This document shows, piece after piece, positions 1 to 10,128 of a stretch of DNA of 64,000 nucleotides. The notes beneath the pieces are model-generated. The model saw only the letters and a list, made by a program, of their open reading frames with translations, did no database searches and was not told the DNA's origin. How positions within the stretch are numbered: the stretch's first letter is position 1; each line of letters opens with the position of its first letter. The position numbers were made by a program, and so were the translations under genes. Origin of the DNA: Variovorax sp. WS11. Lineage in GTDB: Bacteria; Pseudomonadota; Gammaproteobacteria; Burkholderiales; Burkholderiaceae_C. The stretch is from NCBI RefSeq assembly GCF_010499245.1, contig NZ_JAAGOW010000003.1, positions 434,001 to 498,000 on the forward strand, read 5' to 3'.

Positions 1-1
1 G

Positions 2-487
2 CACGTGGTGGCGCGCGTGCAGCGCGTGCAGGACCACCTCGCGCGGCCGATCCTGCTGGAGAACCTCTCGGCCTACCTCGACTACGCCCAATCGACCGTG
101 CCCGAATGGGAGTTCCTGGCCGAGGTGGCGGCGCGCAGCGGCTGCGGCCTGCTGCTGGACATCAACAACATCCACGTCAGCGCGCACAACCTGGGCTTCG
201 ATGCGCTCGACTACATCGAGGCCATTCCGCCCGATGCCGTGCAGGAAATGCACCTGGCAGGCTTCACGCGCAACAGGCTCGACGACGGCGCCGAGATCCT
301 GATCGACACGCACAGCGCCCCGGTCGCCGATGCCGTGTGGGCGCTCTATGCGGCGGCGCTCGAGCGCTTCGGCCCGGTGCCCACGCTGGTCGAATGGGAC
401 GCCGACCTGCCTCCGCTGCCGGCGCTGTTGGCCGAGGCAGCCAAGGCCCGCGCGATGATGGAGGCACGCCATGCTTGCCCTGCCTGA
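2..487 (+). CDS. bufB: DUF692 / MNIO-family protein BufB (5' partial)
   Basis: The last 161 residues of a DUF692 protein, the multinuclear non-haem iron oxidase family; the frame is open at the window edge. Visible family features are LLDINNIHVSAHN, the HLAGF segment and DTHSAPV, which supply Asp, Asn and His residues of the kind that bind iron in this TIM barrel. In bufferin operons BufB modifies cysteines of a small precursor (BufA) together with BufC. The next gene is a BufC-type protein overlapping by 17 bases, which supports that role. The precursor gene would lie upstream and is not visible. Full-length relatives are about 280 residues. Confidence 0.9.
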   Translation, partial: HVVARVQRVQDHLARPILLENLSAYLDYAQSTVPEWEFLAEVAARSGCGLLLDINNIHVSAHNLGFDALDYIEAIPPDAVQEMHLAGFTRNRLDDGAEILIDTHSAPVADAVWALYAAALERFGPVPTLVEWDADLPPLPALLAEAAKARAMMEARHACPA

Positions 488-1240
488 CACCCAGGTCCGC
501 GTGATGAACGCGCTGCTGCGGCGCGGCGATCCGGCCGCGGCGGCGGCGCTGGTCCGCCCCGGCAGCCTCCCCGCCGCGCGAAGGCTGGCGATCTACCGCA
601 ACAACATGGTGCAGAGCCTGGTGGCGGCCCTCGCCGCCGTCTACCCCGTGACCGATCGGCTGGTGGGCAGCGTCTTCTTCCGCCAGGCGGCCAAGGCCTG
701 CATCGGCATCCATCCCTCGCGCTCCGGCGATCTGCACGACTTCGGCGTCGACTTCCCTGCCTTCCTGCGCGCCTGGTCACCGGCGGCCGCGCTGCCTTAT
801 CTGCCGGACATCGCGGCGCTCGAATGGGCGATGCACCGCGCCTACCACGAGGCGGCGCTGCCGCCCCTCGCGCTCGCGCGGCTCGCCGAGGTGCCGCCGC
901 ACGCGCAGGCCGGGCTGCGCCTGCTGCTGCAGCCGTCGGCGCGATTCGTGTCCTCGCCCTACCCGGTCCTGCGCATCTGGCAGGCCAACCAGGCCGGCGC
1001 CGACGAGGCGGATACGGTCTCGCTGGACGAGGGCGGCGTGCGGCTGCTGGTGCTGCAGCAGGCGCTGGAGATCGTCTTCGTGCCGCTCGATGCCACCGAG
1101 GATCGCTGGCTCCGCGCCCTGGCCGATGGTGCCGGGCTGGGCCAGGCCAGCGCCTGCGCCTTCGACCTCGATCCGGCCTTCGATCTGCCGTCCGCGCTGG
1201 CCCGCCACCTGACGCTCGGTCTCTTCACGGAGCTGCAGCA

Positions 1241-1244
<4 letters not shown>
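471..1244 (+). CDS. bufC: DUF2063 family protein BufC (putative bufferin maturation partner)
   Basis: A 257-residue protein with an N-terminal DUF2063 domain (about residues 10-100), recognisable by RRLAIYRNNMVQSLVAAL followed by YPVTDRLVGSVFF. Older annotation calls this a putative DNA-binding domain; in bufferin and related RiPP systems it is the partner that recruits the precursor to the DUF692 enzyme. The start overlaps bufB and the stop overlaps the ATG of the next gene in an ATGA, so translation is probably coupled in both directions. The C-terminal half is less conserved. Confidence 0.88.
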
Positions 1245-1954
<710 letters not shown>

Positions 1955-1970
1955 AACGAGCCCTACACCC

Positions 1971-2960
1971 GTGGACAGCCTCTACATGCTGATCGTCGGC
2001 GCCGCCCCGGCAGCGCTGGCGGCACTGGCCATCTACTGGCGCTTCTCGCGCCGCCTCAGGCGCCTGACCGATGCGGTCGAGGCCGGCGCGCAGCTTGGCT
2101 GCCGGCAGCCGCTCCGGGTGCCGGGCGCCGACGCGCACGGCGACGAGATCCAGCGCCTGTCGGCGCATGTGGAGCGCATGTCGGGGCGCATCGGCGAGCA
2201 GGTGACGGAGCTGGAGCGCAGCGCCAGCCGGCGCCGCGAGCTGCTGGCAAACGTGTCGCACGACCTGCGCACGCCGCTGGCCTCGATGCGCGGCTACCTG
2301 GAGCTGCTGCTGCTGCGCCACGGCAGCCTGCCGCCCGAAGAGGAGCGCAACTACCTGGAGACCGCGGTGCGCCACAGCGAACGCCTGGGGCGGCTGGTCG
2401 ACGACCTGTTCGCGCTGAGCCAGCTGGAAGGCGACGAGGTGCGGCCGCAGCCCGAGGCCTTCGCGCTGGCCGAGCTGACGCAGGACGTGGCGCAGAAGTT
2501 CGCGCTCGATGCGCAGCGGCGCGGGATCGCGCTGCGCGCCGAGGCCGGCGAAGCCCAAGCCGTCGGCGTGCGCGCGCTGGCCGACATCGGCATGGTCGAG
2601 CGCGTGCTCGAGAACCTGCTGGACAACGCCCTGCGCCACACGCCGCCCGGCGGCACGGTGAGCATCGCGTGCGGCCGCGATGCGCAGCGCGCGCGCGTGG
2701 CCGTGCGCGACACCGGCTGCGGCATCGCGGCCGATCAGCTGCCCGGTATCTTCGAGCGCTATGACCACGCCGACCGCGCGCTGCCCGGCGGCCGCGGCGG
2801 CCTCGGCCTGGCGATCGCACGGCGCATCGTGCGGCTGCACGGCGGCGAGCTGGCGGCCACCAGCGTCGAAGGCGAAGGCGCCTGCCTGAGCTTCGACCTG
2901 CCGCTCGCGCCGGCCGCGGCGGCTTCCGCGCAGCGCATCACGGAGGGAGTCGACGCATGA
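1971..2960 (+). CDS. HAMP-containing sensor histidine kinase
   Basis: A 329-residue histidine kinase. It starts at GTG 1971, shortly after the regulator stop; an in-frame ATG lies five codons on. One membrane helix (about residues 5-22) is followed by a HAMP-like linker, a HisKA domain with VSHDLRTPLASMRGYLE (phosphoacceptor His near residue 97) and a HATPase domain with N box ENLLDNALRHTPPGG, DTGCGI and GGLGLAIARRIV. There is no periplasmic sensor loop, so it probably senses within the membrane or through a partner. It overlaps the next gene, a PAS-GAF protein, by 4 bases (ATGA). Confidence 0.92.
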   Translation: MDSLYMLIVGAAPAALAALAIYWRFSRRLRRLTDAVEAGAQLGCRQPLRVPGADAHGDEIQRLSAHVERMSGRIGEQVTELERSASRRRELLANVSHDLRTPLASMRGYLELLLLRHGSLPPEEERNYLETAVRHSERLGRLVDDLFALSQLEGDEVRPQPEAFALAELTQDVAQKFALDAQRRGIALRAEAGEAQAVGVRALADIGMVERVLENLLDNALRHTPPGGTVSIACGRDAQRARVAVRDTGCGIAADQLPGIFERYDHADRALPGGRGGLGLAIARRIVRLHGGELAATSVEGEGACLSFDLPLAPAAAASAQRITEGVDA

Positions 2961-4042
2961 GCTCATCCATCGCCACTGCAGCGCTGCTCGCCCTCGCCCT
3001 GCTCGCCTGGCTGGCCGTCTCGGCCGCGCGCCGCGCCGCACGCCGCCGCGACGCGTGGAACGCCAGGCTGGCGCAGCTGGAACAGCAGGTGGCCGAGCAG
3101 CACGGCGCGTTCGAACGCGCCGAGGCCTCGCGCGCCGTCGCCGAGGCCGAGCTGCGCGCGAGCGAGGAGCGCTATGCCGCCGCCCTGCGCGGCAGCCAGG
3201 ACGGCATGTGGGACTGGGACCTGGCCTCGGGCCGCGTGCAGCTCTCGCCGCGCTGGAAGAGCATGCTGGGCTTCGAGGCGCACGAGCTCGCCGACGACCT
3301 GCAGGGCTGGGGCTCGCGCGTGCATCCCGAGGACCGCGCCGCACTCGACGAAGCCCTGGCACGCCCGCTGGCGAGCGGCTCCGCCCCGGCCGACGCGCGC
3401 TTCGAGCATGAGCTGCGCCTCGTGCACAAGGACGGCAGCGTGCGCTGGGTGCTGTCGCGCGGAGTCGCGCTCCGGCGCGCCAGCGGCGCCGCCTACCGCG
3501 TGATCGGGCAGGACACCGACGTGACGCAACTGCGCCGCGTCTCGCACGTGCTGCAGGCGGTGGCCGACGGCACGGCCGGCGCCGTGGGCGAGGCCTTCTT
3601 CCCGGCCATGGTGCGGCACTTCGCGCAAGCGCTCGGCCTGGACTGCGCCTTCGTCGCCGAATGCGCCGACCAGCCGCCGACGCGGGTGCGCACGCTGGCC
3701 TACTGGTCCGACGGCACGCTCAAGGACAACATCGAGTTCGCGCTGGCCGGCACCCCCTGCGAAGCCGTGGTGCACACCGAGCAAGCCGCGCTGCACCGCT
3801 GCGGCCTGGCGCAGATGTTCCCGCGCGAGGCCGGCTGGGAGTCCTACCTGGGCCTGCCGATCGTCGCCAGCGATGGCCGCATGCTGGGCCACCTGGCCTT
3901 CCGTCATCGTGCGCCGCTGGGCGACGAGGTGCTGGTCGACGCGGTCTACCGCATCTTCCTCGCCCGCGCGGCGGCCGAGCTGGAGCGCATTCAGGCGCTG
4001 GCGCGGCTGCGCGTGGAAGCTTCCGGCGCCGTCGCTTCCTGA
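2957..4042 (+). CDS. Membrane-anchored PAS-GAF sensory protein without an output domain
   Basis: A 361-residue protein with an N-terminal membrane helix (about 5-24), a coiled-coil-like linker to about residue 65, a PAS/PAC domain (about 70-195, with DGMWDWDLASGRVQLSPRW and the PAC stretch RLVHKDGSVRWVLSRG), then a GAF domain (about 200-345). It stops there: no kinase, GGDEF, EAL or methyl-accepting domain follows. It overlaps the kinase gene by ATGA and may act as a separate sensor subunit for it (inference). Its 3' end overlaps the convergent giant kinase gene by 52 bases. An ancestral C-terminal output domain may have been lost. Confidence 0.85.
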   Translation: MSSSIATAALLALALLAWLAVSAARRAARRRDAWNARLAQLEQQVAEQHGAFERAEASRAVAEAELRASEERYAAALRGSQDGMWDWDLASGRVQLSPRWKSMLGFEAHELADDLQGWGSRVHPEDRAALDEALARPLASGSAPADARFEHELRLVHKDGSVRWVLSRGVALRRASGAAYRVIGQDTDVTQLRRVSHVLQAVADGTAGAVGEAFFPAMVRHFAQALGLDCAFVAECADQPPTRVRTLAYWSDGTLKDNIEFALAGTPCEAVVHTEQAALHRCGLAQMFPREAGWESYLGLPIVASDGRMLGHLAFRHRAPLGDEVLVDAVYRIFLARAAAELERIQALARLRVEASGAVAS

Positions 4043-7000
4043 GCACCGGCCGGCGGCGCCTCGGGCAGGTCGAAGCTGAAGCGGCAGCCCTGGCCGGCGA
4101 CGCTCTGCACCCGCAGCTCGCCGCCGTGCAGCTCCACGATGCGCTTCGCGATCGCCAGGCCCAGGCCGGCGCCGGCACGCTCGCGCTCCCGGTCCCCGCG
4201 GTAGAAGCGATCGAAGATGAAGGGCAGCGCCGCCTCGGCGATGCCGCCGCCCGTGTCGCCCACGCAGGCCGCCACCCGCCCCGCCTCGGCGCGCAGCGAC
4301 ACGCTCACCGCCCCGCCGGCCGGCGTGTGGCGCAGCGCGTTGCCGATCAGGTTGTCGAGCACGCGCTCCACCAGCCCGAGGTCGGCATCGACCGGCGGCA
4401 CGCCCTGTCCGCCCTCGAAGCGCAATGCGACCTGCTGCCGGTCGGCGGTGAGCTGGAACTTCTGCAGCACATCCGCCGCCAGCTCGGCCAGCTGGAAGGC
4501 CTCGCGCGCCAGCCGCACGCCCTTGAAGTCCAGCTTGGCGAGCTCGAACAGCTCGTCGACCAGCGTCGCCAGGTACTCGCTCTGGCGCAGCGCGATCTCG
4601 ACATAGCTGCGCTGCGTGGGCGCCGGCAGTTCGCTGCCCTTCAGCGCCAGCATCTCCAGGTAGCCGCGCAGCGCCGCCAGCGGCGTGCGCAGGTCGTGCG
4701 AGACGTTGGCGATCAGCTCGCTGCGCAGGTAGACGTTCTCGGCCTCCAGGTCGTCCTTGAGGCGCTGCACCTGTGCCAGGGCCTCGGCCAGCTGCGCCCG
4801 CGCCGCCTGGTGCTCGCCGATCTCGCGCCGCAGGCCCTCGAACAGGCGCGCGTTCTCCAGCGCGATGGCGGCCTCGGTGGCCAGCATGCGCACCACCAGG
4901 ATGCGCTGCGCGGTGAAGGCGCTGTACAGCTGGCGGTTCTCGAGGTAGAGCACCCCCACGAGGCGCCCCTGCTTCTGCACCGCCACGCACATCGCCGAGC
5001 GCGGCCGGTGCTGCTGGATGTAGGGGTCGTTGCCGAAGCGGTCGTCGCCCGCCGCATCGGCCAGCACCACGCTCTCGCCGGTGCGGCGCACGTAGTGCAC
5101 GATGCCCAGGGGCAGGCTGCGCGATTGCGCCAGCGGCGTGCCGTGCGAGACCGCGGCCTGCGGCGCCTCCACGGTGTCGGCCGCATGCACCATCGATCCG
5201 CCCTCGCCTTCCAGCACCAGGCAGCCGCGCTCGGCGCCGGCGTTCTCGATCGCGATGCGCATCAGCCGGGCCAGCAGCCGGTCGAGCTCGACTTCGGCGG
5301 CCACGGCCTGCGCGGCCTTCATCACGCTGTCGAAGTCGAGGCCATCGCCGTGCCCGCCTGCCGCAAGCGCAGCCGTGGCGGGCGGCACGGCCGCCGAGTC
5401 CGCGTCCGATGCGGCCGGTGCCGGACGCAGCCAGGCATGCCGGGCCTCCAGCTGCGCCACCTTCGCCCTCGCCCCCCAGCGCGCATAGCAGGCGCGCGCC
5501 TCGGCCATGAAGAGCGCGCCGAGCGCGGCCTCTCCGCGCCCAAGCCGCAGCCGCGCATGCAGCTCGTTGGCCAGCGCGAGCAGCTGCAGCAGCGCGGGAT
5601 GCAGCGCCGCGAACTCGATCGCCTGCTCGTGGAACTTGATCGCGATGCCCTCTTCGCCATCGATGCGCGCCCCCTCCGCGGCGAGCAGCAAGGCCTGGCA
5701 GCGGAAGTTCTCGGGGCAGTTTCCGGCCAGCAGCGCGAAGTACGCGCGGGCCTGGCCGATCTGCGCGCGCACGGCCTCCTGTTCATCCGGCGCGGCCTCG
5801 TCATGCGAGGCCGCCAGCGCGATCGCGTGCCAGAAGGCATGGGTCACGGGCCAGACGGTGCCGGCCACGTGGTGCACCGTGGCGGCGGCCACGTGCGCCG
5901 CCGCCAGCGCCTCGGCCGGCGTGCCCAGCAGGCTGCTGAGATGCTGCCGGGCCACCGCGTGGAAGCTGGCGAAGAAGGGGTTGTCGCGGTAGCGCCGGCG
6001 GTAGGCCTGCTCCTCGAAGCCCTCGTCCGACAGCGACAGCGGCCCGCGCGTGCGGCCCTGCAGCGCGAGCGCCCATTGCAGCATCAGCTGCGTCGCATCG
6101 GCAAAGCCCTGGTTCTTGAGCTTGCGGATCAGCGCCACGTTGGGCGCATGCGTCTCCACGAACTGCGCGAGGCTCTCGCAAACGAGGAAGGACGACCAGA
6201 GTTCCGTGCCGGCACCGTAGGCCGCGTAGAGGAAGTCTCCGCTCTCCAGCCCGCTGCGGCAGGCTTCGCGCGCATAGGGAATGCAGCTCGCCAGCGGCCG
6301 CCGCCAGAAGTTCACGTGCGCATGGAACTGCTGGTAGATCTTGGCGCGCCGCCGCGTGTCGCCGAAGCGGTGGTTGACCGCCAGCGCCAGGGTGCCGAAC
6401 TCGTAGGCGCTGCGAAAGTCCCCCTGCACCGGGCCGACCGTGATCGCGTGCGTGACGTAGCCGTAGGCCGACTCCTCGGCATTGCCATGCGTGAGCGACA
6501 GCCGCACCAGGATCGCCGAGATCAGCCGCGCGAGCGTCGGATTGCCGAGGATGAAGGCCGAGGCCCAGATGTCCGTCAGCATGCTCATCACGATCAGGGT
6601 TTCCGGATGGTCCATTGCGGGCAGCTCGGCCAGCGCCGCGATGGGCCGGGTGCCCAGCAGCGCGGAGATGCGCTCCATCTCGACGGCCAGCGCGCGCTCG
6701 GTGTCGGCGGGGGTCTCGGGCAACTGCAGGCCGAACGGCGCCAGCCCGGCGCGCGTGTTCGCCAGCGCCTCGGCATAGCGCGCCATGTGCTCGTGCTGCA
6801 CGCTCTGCAGCCGGTGGACCCTGGCGCGTTCGATGTTCGTCGCGGCGCGCCGAAGGAGCTGCTGGTACTGCGGCTGCGCGGCCTCGAAGCGCCCGCACAG
6901 GTACTCGCTCTCCACGGCCTCGAGCTGCAGCGCGAAGCACAGGTCGTGGTCGCTCGCCCATTGCGCCTCGTCCAGCAGGTCGAGGCCGGCGCGGAAGAAC

Positions 7001-9285
7001 TCCAGCGCGGCCTCGTGCGCGGTCGAGGACTTGGCCTCGCGCCCGGCGCGCAGATCCAGCCGGGCGACTTCGTGCCGCTCTTCGGGGTCCTCGATCAGGC
7101 CGCGCCCGCGGTTGAGATGGTGCGCGATGTCGAACAGCGTCTGCTGCGCCGGCGCTTCGCCCGCGCGCGCGTGCAAGAGCCGGCCGATGCGCAGGTGCAG
7201 CATGGGCTTGCGCGCCTGCGGGATCAGCGCATAGGCGGCCTGCTGCACGCGGTCGTGCAGGAAGTCGTAGGCCGGCGCGTCCTCGCGCGCCGAGGCGGCC
7301 TGGGCCTGGGGCGGGACGGGCACGATCAGCCCCGACGCCATGGCATGGGCCAGGTCGTCCGCCACGGTCTCCTGCGGCTGCTCGCAGATCAGCGCCAGCG
7401 TGTGCGCATCGAAGCGGTTGCCGATGCAGGCCGCCAGCGTCAGCGCGTACTGCGAGCGGGTGGACAGGCGCTGGATGTTGCGCGTCATCAGCTCGACCAC
7501 GTCTTCGGCCAGCGGCGCCTGCGCGATGGCCTCGATCCGGTAGCGCCAGCGCTGCGCCGCCGCGTCGAAGCGGAAATGGCCGTCGCGCTCCAGGCTGCGG
7601 AGGAACTGATGCACGAAGAAGGGGTTGCCGCCGGTCTTCTCCAGAACCAGCCGTGCCAGTGGCAGGGCCTCGTCGAGCTCGCCGTGCAGCGTATCGCGTA
7701 CCAGGGCCGCCAGGTCGTCCAGGCGCAGCGGCCCGAGCGCGACATGCTGCACCGCCACGCTCGCGGCCTCCAGCGCGCTCAGCACGGGTGCGAGGCGTTG
7801 CGTTGCATCGTGCTCGCTGTCGCGGCAGGCGCCGATCAGCAGCAGGCCGCGGATCTCCGGGCCGTCGAGCAGGGGCTCGAGCAGGCCCAGCGTGGCGGCA
7901 TCGGCCCACTGCAGGTCGTCCAGGAAGACCACCAGCGGGTGCGCCGGCTGCGCCACCGCGGCGACGAAGTTCCGGAACACGCGCTGAAAGCGGTTCTGTG
8001 CCTCGGTGGGCGCGAGCGGCACCGGGGTCGCTTGCTCGCCGAGGATGAAGCCGACCTCGGGGATCACCTGCGCCAGCACGCCGCCGTTGGCGCCCAGCGC
8101 CTGCACGAGCACCGCGCGCCAGTGCACCAGACGCGCCTCGCTCTCGGTGAGCATCTGCCGCACCAGCTCGCGAAAGGCCTGGATCAAGGCGCCGAAGGGC
8201 ACGCCCCGCACCACCTGGTCGAACTTGCCCGAAACGAAGTAGCCGCCCTGGCCGCGCACCAGCGGCCGGCACAGCGCGAGCACCAGCGCCGTCTTGCCGA
8301 TGCCGGGATAGCCGTCCACCAGCAGCATCGCGGGCCGTGCCTGCGGCTCGCGCACGCGCTCGCACGCGGCGCGCAGCAGCGCCTGCTCCGCCTCGCGGCC
8401 GTACAGGTGCGCCCGGATCGCGAGGCCCTGCGCCGAGTCGCGCAGGCCCGGCGCGAAGGGGGCGATGCGGCGGTGCGCCGCCCATTCGCGCGCGCAGAAG
8501 GCCAGGTCCTCGGCCAGGCCGGCCGCGCTCTGGTAGCGCTCGTCGGGCGACTTGGCCAGCAGCTTCATCACGATGTCCGACACCGGCGGCGGCAGCCCCG
8601 GCACGCGCGCAGCGGGCGCGACCGGCGTGCCGGCAATGTGCGCGTGGATCAGCGCCAGCGCATCGTCGGCGGCGAAGGGCGGCTCGCCGGTCAGCATCTG
8701 GTAGAGCAGCACGCCGAGCGCGTACAGGTCGCTGCGGTGGTCGGGGGTGCTGCCGGTGCGGCCGGTCTGCTCGGGCGAGGCATGGCGCAGCCGGGCCACG
8801 GTGTCGATAGCGGCGAACGGCGGTGGCCCCTGCCCGGCCTGGCTGCCCGCCTCTGCGACATCGAGCAGCCACGCACGGCCCGACGCGCCATCGGCCAGCA
8901 CGATCTCGGGGCGCAGCCCGTGGTGGACCCGGCCGCGCCGGTGCAGCTCGGCCAGCGCAGTGGCGAGCTGCATGCCGAAGCCGAGGGCCAGCGGCAGCGC
9001 CAGGCGGCCGGTCGCGAGCAGCGCGGGCAGGGGCTCGCCACCTGGGTCTTCCATGACCAGCGCCGGCCCCGACTGCAGCTCGAACAGGCGCGGCTGCAGC
9101 GCCGCGGCGCAGGACAGGCCGGCCATCAGCTCGCACTCGCGCCGCAGGGCCGCGCCGTCGGCGGTGCCGGTCGGCAGCTGCCGTGCGCACTTGAGCAGCA
9201 CGCGCCGGCCCGCGAGCAGGCCGCGGCCGAGCCGGAAGGCGCCGGTGTCGGCGATCCAGGCATGCACTTCGGGCGTCGGGCTCAT
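3991..9285 (-). CDS. Trifunctional Ser/Thr kinase-like / AAA ATPase / GAF / histidine kinase
   Basis: A 1764-residue cytoplasmic signalling protein; I chose the ATG giving MSPTPEVHAW because the upstream extension has no domain. Order: a protein kinase-like domain (about 15-270), an AAA_16 ATPase with Walker A DGYPGIGKTALV (near 328) and Walker B LVVFLDDLQWAD, a long helical repeat region (about 600-1200), GAF (about 1340-1490), HisKA with SHDLRTPLAALRGYLEM (His near 1528), and HATPase with NLIGNALRHTPAGG and GLGLAIAKRIV. The kinase keeps the ATP-binding Lys (VLLK, about 32) and a Glu, but the HRD motif reads HHG (about 121-123) and DFG reads DVA (142-144). That front end is probably a pseudokinase. 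The histidine kinase and ATPase look intact. Confidence 0.92.
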   Translation of the reverse strand: MSPTPEVHAWIADTGAFRLGRGLLAGRRVLLKCARQLPTGTADGAALRRECELMAGLSCAAALQPRLFELQSGPALVMEDPGGEPLPALLATGRLALPLALGFGMQLATALAELHRRGRVHHGLRPEIVLADGASGRAWLLDVAEAGSQAGQGPPPFAAIDTVARLRHASPEQTGRTGSTPDHRSDLYALGVLLYQMLTGEPPFAADDALALIHAHIAGTPVAPAARVPGLPPPVSDIVMKLLAKSPDERYQSAAGLAEDLAFCAREWAAHRRIAPFAPGLRDSAQGLAIRAHLYGREAEQALLRAACERVREPQARPAMLLVDGYPGIGKTALVLALCRPLVRGQGGYFVSGKFDQVVRGVPFGALIQAFRELVRQMLTESEARLVHWRAVLVQALGANGGVLAQVIPEVGFILGEQATPVPLAPTEAQNRFQRVFRNFVAAVAQPAHPLVVFLDDLQWADAATLGLLEPLLDGPEIRGLLLIGACRDSEHDATQRLAPVLSALEAASVAVQHVALGPLRLDDLAALVRDTLHGELDEALPLARLVLEKTGGNPFFVHQFLRSLERDGHFRFDAAAQRWRYRIEAIAQAPLAEDVVELMTRNIQRLSTRSQYALTLAACIGNRFDAHTLALICEQPQETVADDLAHAMASGLIVPVPPQAQAASAREDAPAYDFLHDRVQQAAYALIPQARKPMLHLRIGRLLHARAGEAPAQQTLFDIAHHLNRGRGLIEDPEERHEVARLDLRAGREAKSSTAHEAALEFFRAGLDLLDEAQWASDHDLCFALQLEAVESEYLCGRFEAAQPQYQQLLRRAATNIERARVHRLQSVQHEHMARYAEALANTRAGLAPFGLQLPETPADTERALAVEMERISALLGTRPIAALAELPAMDHPETLIVMSMLTDIWASAFILGNPTLARLISAILVRLSLTHGNAEESAYGYVTHAITVGPVQGDFRSAYEFGTLALAVNHRFGDTRRRAKIYQQFHAHVNFWRRPLASCIPYAREACRSGLESGDFLYAAYGAGTELWSSFLVCESLAQFVETHAPNVALIRKLKNQGFADATQLMLQWALALQGRTRGPLSLSDEGFEEQAYRRRYRDNPFFASFHAVARQHLSSLLGTPAEALAAAHVAAATVHHVAGTVWPVTHAFWHAIALAASHDEAAPDEQEAVRAQIGQARAYFALLAGNCPENFRCQALLLAAEGARIDGEEGIAIKFHEQAIEFAALHPALLQLLALANELHARLRLGRGEAALGALFMAEARACYARWGARAKVAQLEARHAWLRPAPAASDADSAAVPPATAALAAGGHGDGLDFDSVMKAAQAVAAEVELDRLLARLMRIAIENAGAERGCLVLEGEGGSMVHAADTVEAPQAAVSHGTPLAQSRSLPLGIVHYVRRTGESVVLADAAGDDRFGNDPYIQQHRPRSAMCVAVQKQGRLVGVLYLENRQLYSAFTAQRILVVRMLATEAAIALENARLFEGLRREIGEHQAARAQLAEALAQVQRLKDDLEAENVYLRSELIANVSHDLRTPLAALRGYLEMLALKGSELPAPTQRSYVEIALRQSEYLATLVDELFELAKLDFKGVRLAREAFQLAELAADVLQKFQLTADRQQVALRFEGGQGVPPVDADLGLVERVLDNLIGNALRHTPAGGAVSVSLRAEAGRVAACVGDTGGGIAEAALPFIFDRFYRGDRERERAGAGLGLAIAKRIVELHGGELRVQSVAGQGCRFSFDLPEAPPAGAQEATAPEASTRSRASA

Positions 9286-9486
9286 CGCTGTCTTCGTCCT
9301 CTTCCCATGTCGCGGCAGGTGCGCGCTGTGCGGACTGTGCGCCAGATCCGGCCCGGCTGGCAATGCGTGATCAAAGCGTGAACTCCGGCGGACCGCAGCG
9401 TGAAGCCCGGCCGCCACAGTGCACTCCGGAGCCGCCGACCGGCGATCCGTCCCTCGTCAACAACCTTCGCTTCCAGGAGAGTCACC

Positions 9487-9996
9487 ATGCATATCGCCAA
9501 TCCCCCGCGCCGCCTGCCGTGGCGCCCCGCCGTGCTCGCGGCGCTTGCCGCCGGCGCACTCGGCGCCCTCGCGCCGGCCGTCCATGCCGGCGAATGCCCG
9601 GCCGACAAGGTCGTCGCCGACGGGCACGGCCAGAAGGCCGGTCCCATGAGCCCCAAAGATGTGACGGACGTGGTGCGCTACAGCACCGACCTGTCGAAGG
9701 AGCCGCTGGCGCTCCAGGGCCGCCTGTTCCGCCTGCGCCAGCTCGAGATGAAGCCCGGCGGCATCGTGCCCTGGCACAGCCACAACGAGCGCCCGGCGAT
9801 GATCTACATCGTCTCCGGCGAGGTGGTGGAGTACGCCAGCAGCTGCGCCGTGCCCATCGTGCACCGCGCCGGCGACGTGGCGCCGGAGAAGAACGGCACC
9901 TCGCACTGGTGGAAGAACACCGGCAGCACGACCGCCGTGCTGATTTCGGTGGACCTGTTCCCCACCGGCAAGCAGATGGACCCGCACGAGATGTGA
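9487..9996 (+). CDS. Secreted cupin-domain protein
   Basis: A 169-residue protein. The ATG at 9487 is chosen because AGGAGA lies seven bases upstream and it yields a clean signal peptide (Arg-rich start, hydrophobic to about residue 30, cleavage near AVHA-GE). The cupin_2 fold covers about residues 75-155, with metal-ligand residues in PWHSHNERPAMIYIVSGEV and a later GTSHWWKNTG. It probably binds a metal in the periplasm; the substrate is unknown. It diverges from the giant kinase gene across about 200 bases. No operon partner is visible. Confidence 0.85.
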   Translation: MHIANPPRRLPWRPAVLAALAAGALGALAPAVHAGECPADKVVADGHGQKAGPMSPKDVTDVVRYSTDLSKEPLALQGRLFRLRQLEMKPGGIVPWHSHNERPAMIYIVSGEVVEYASSCAVPIVHRAGDVAPEKNGTSHWWKNTGSTTAVLISVDLFPTGKQMDPHEM

Positions 9997-10128
9997 CATG
10001 ACGAGCACGTCATCTTCATTCGCATCTGCGGGCTGCTGCCGGCGGCCTGTTCCGGGCCGGCACCGGCTGCGACGCAGTCGCCGGCGCAAGCTGGGGCGGC
10101 GGCTGCCTAGGGCCTGATCGAGCCCGCA

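Noticed and set aside
3661..9381. 1906-codon open frame on the plus strand opposite the giant kinase gene
   Set aside because: It is an antisense shadow caused by high GC; its translation is Arg/Gln/His-rich without domains, whereas the minus strand carries clear kinase-type motifs.
9997..10128. Possible stem-loop between the cupin gene and the redox operon
   Set aside because: Pairing around GGGCCTGATCGAGCCC is weak and has no T-run, so it is not called as a terminator.
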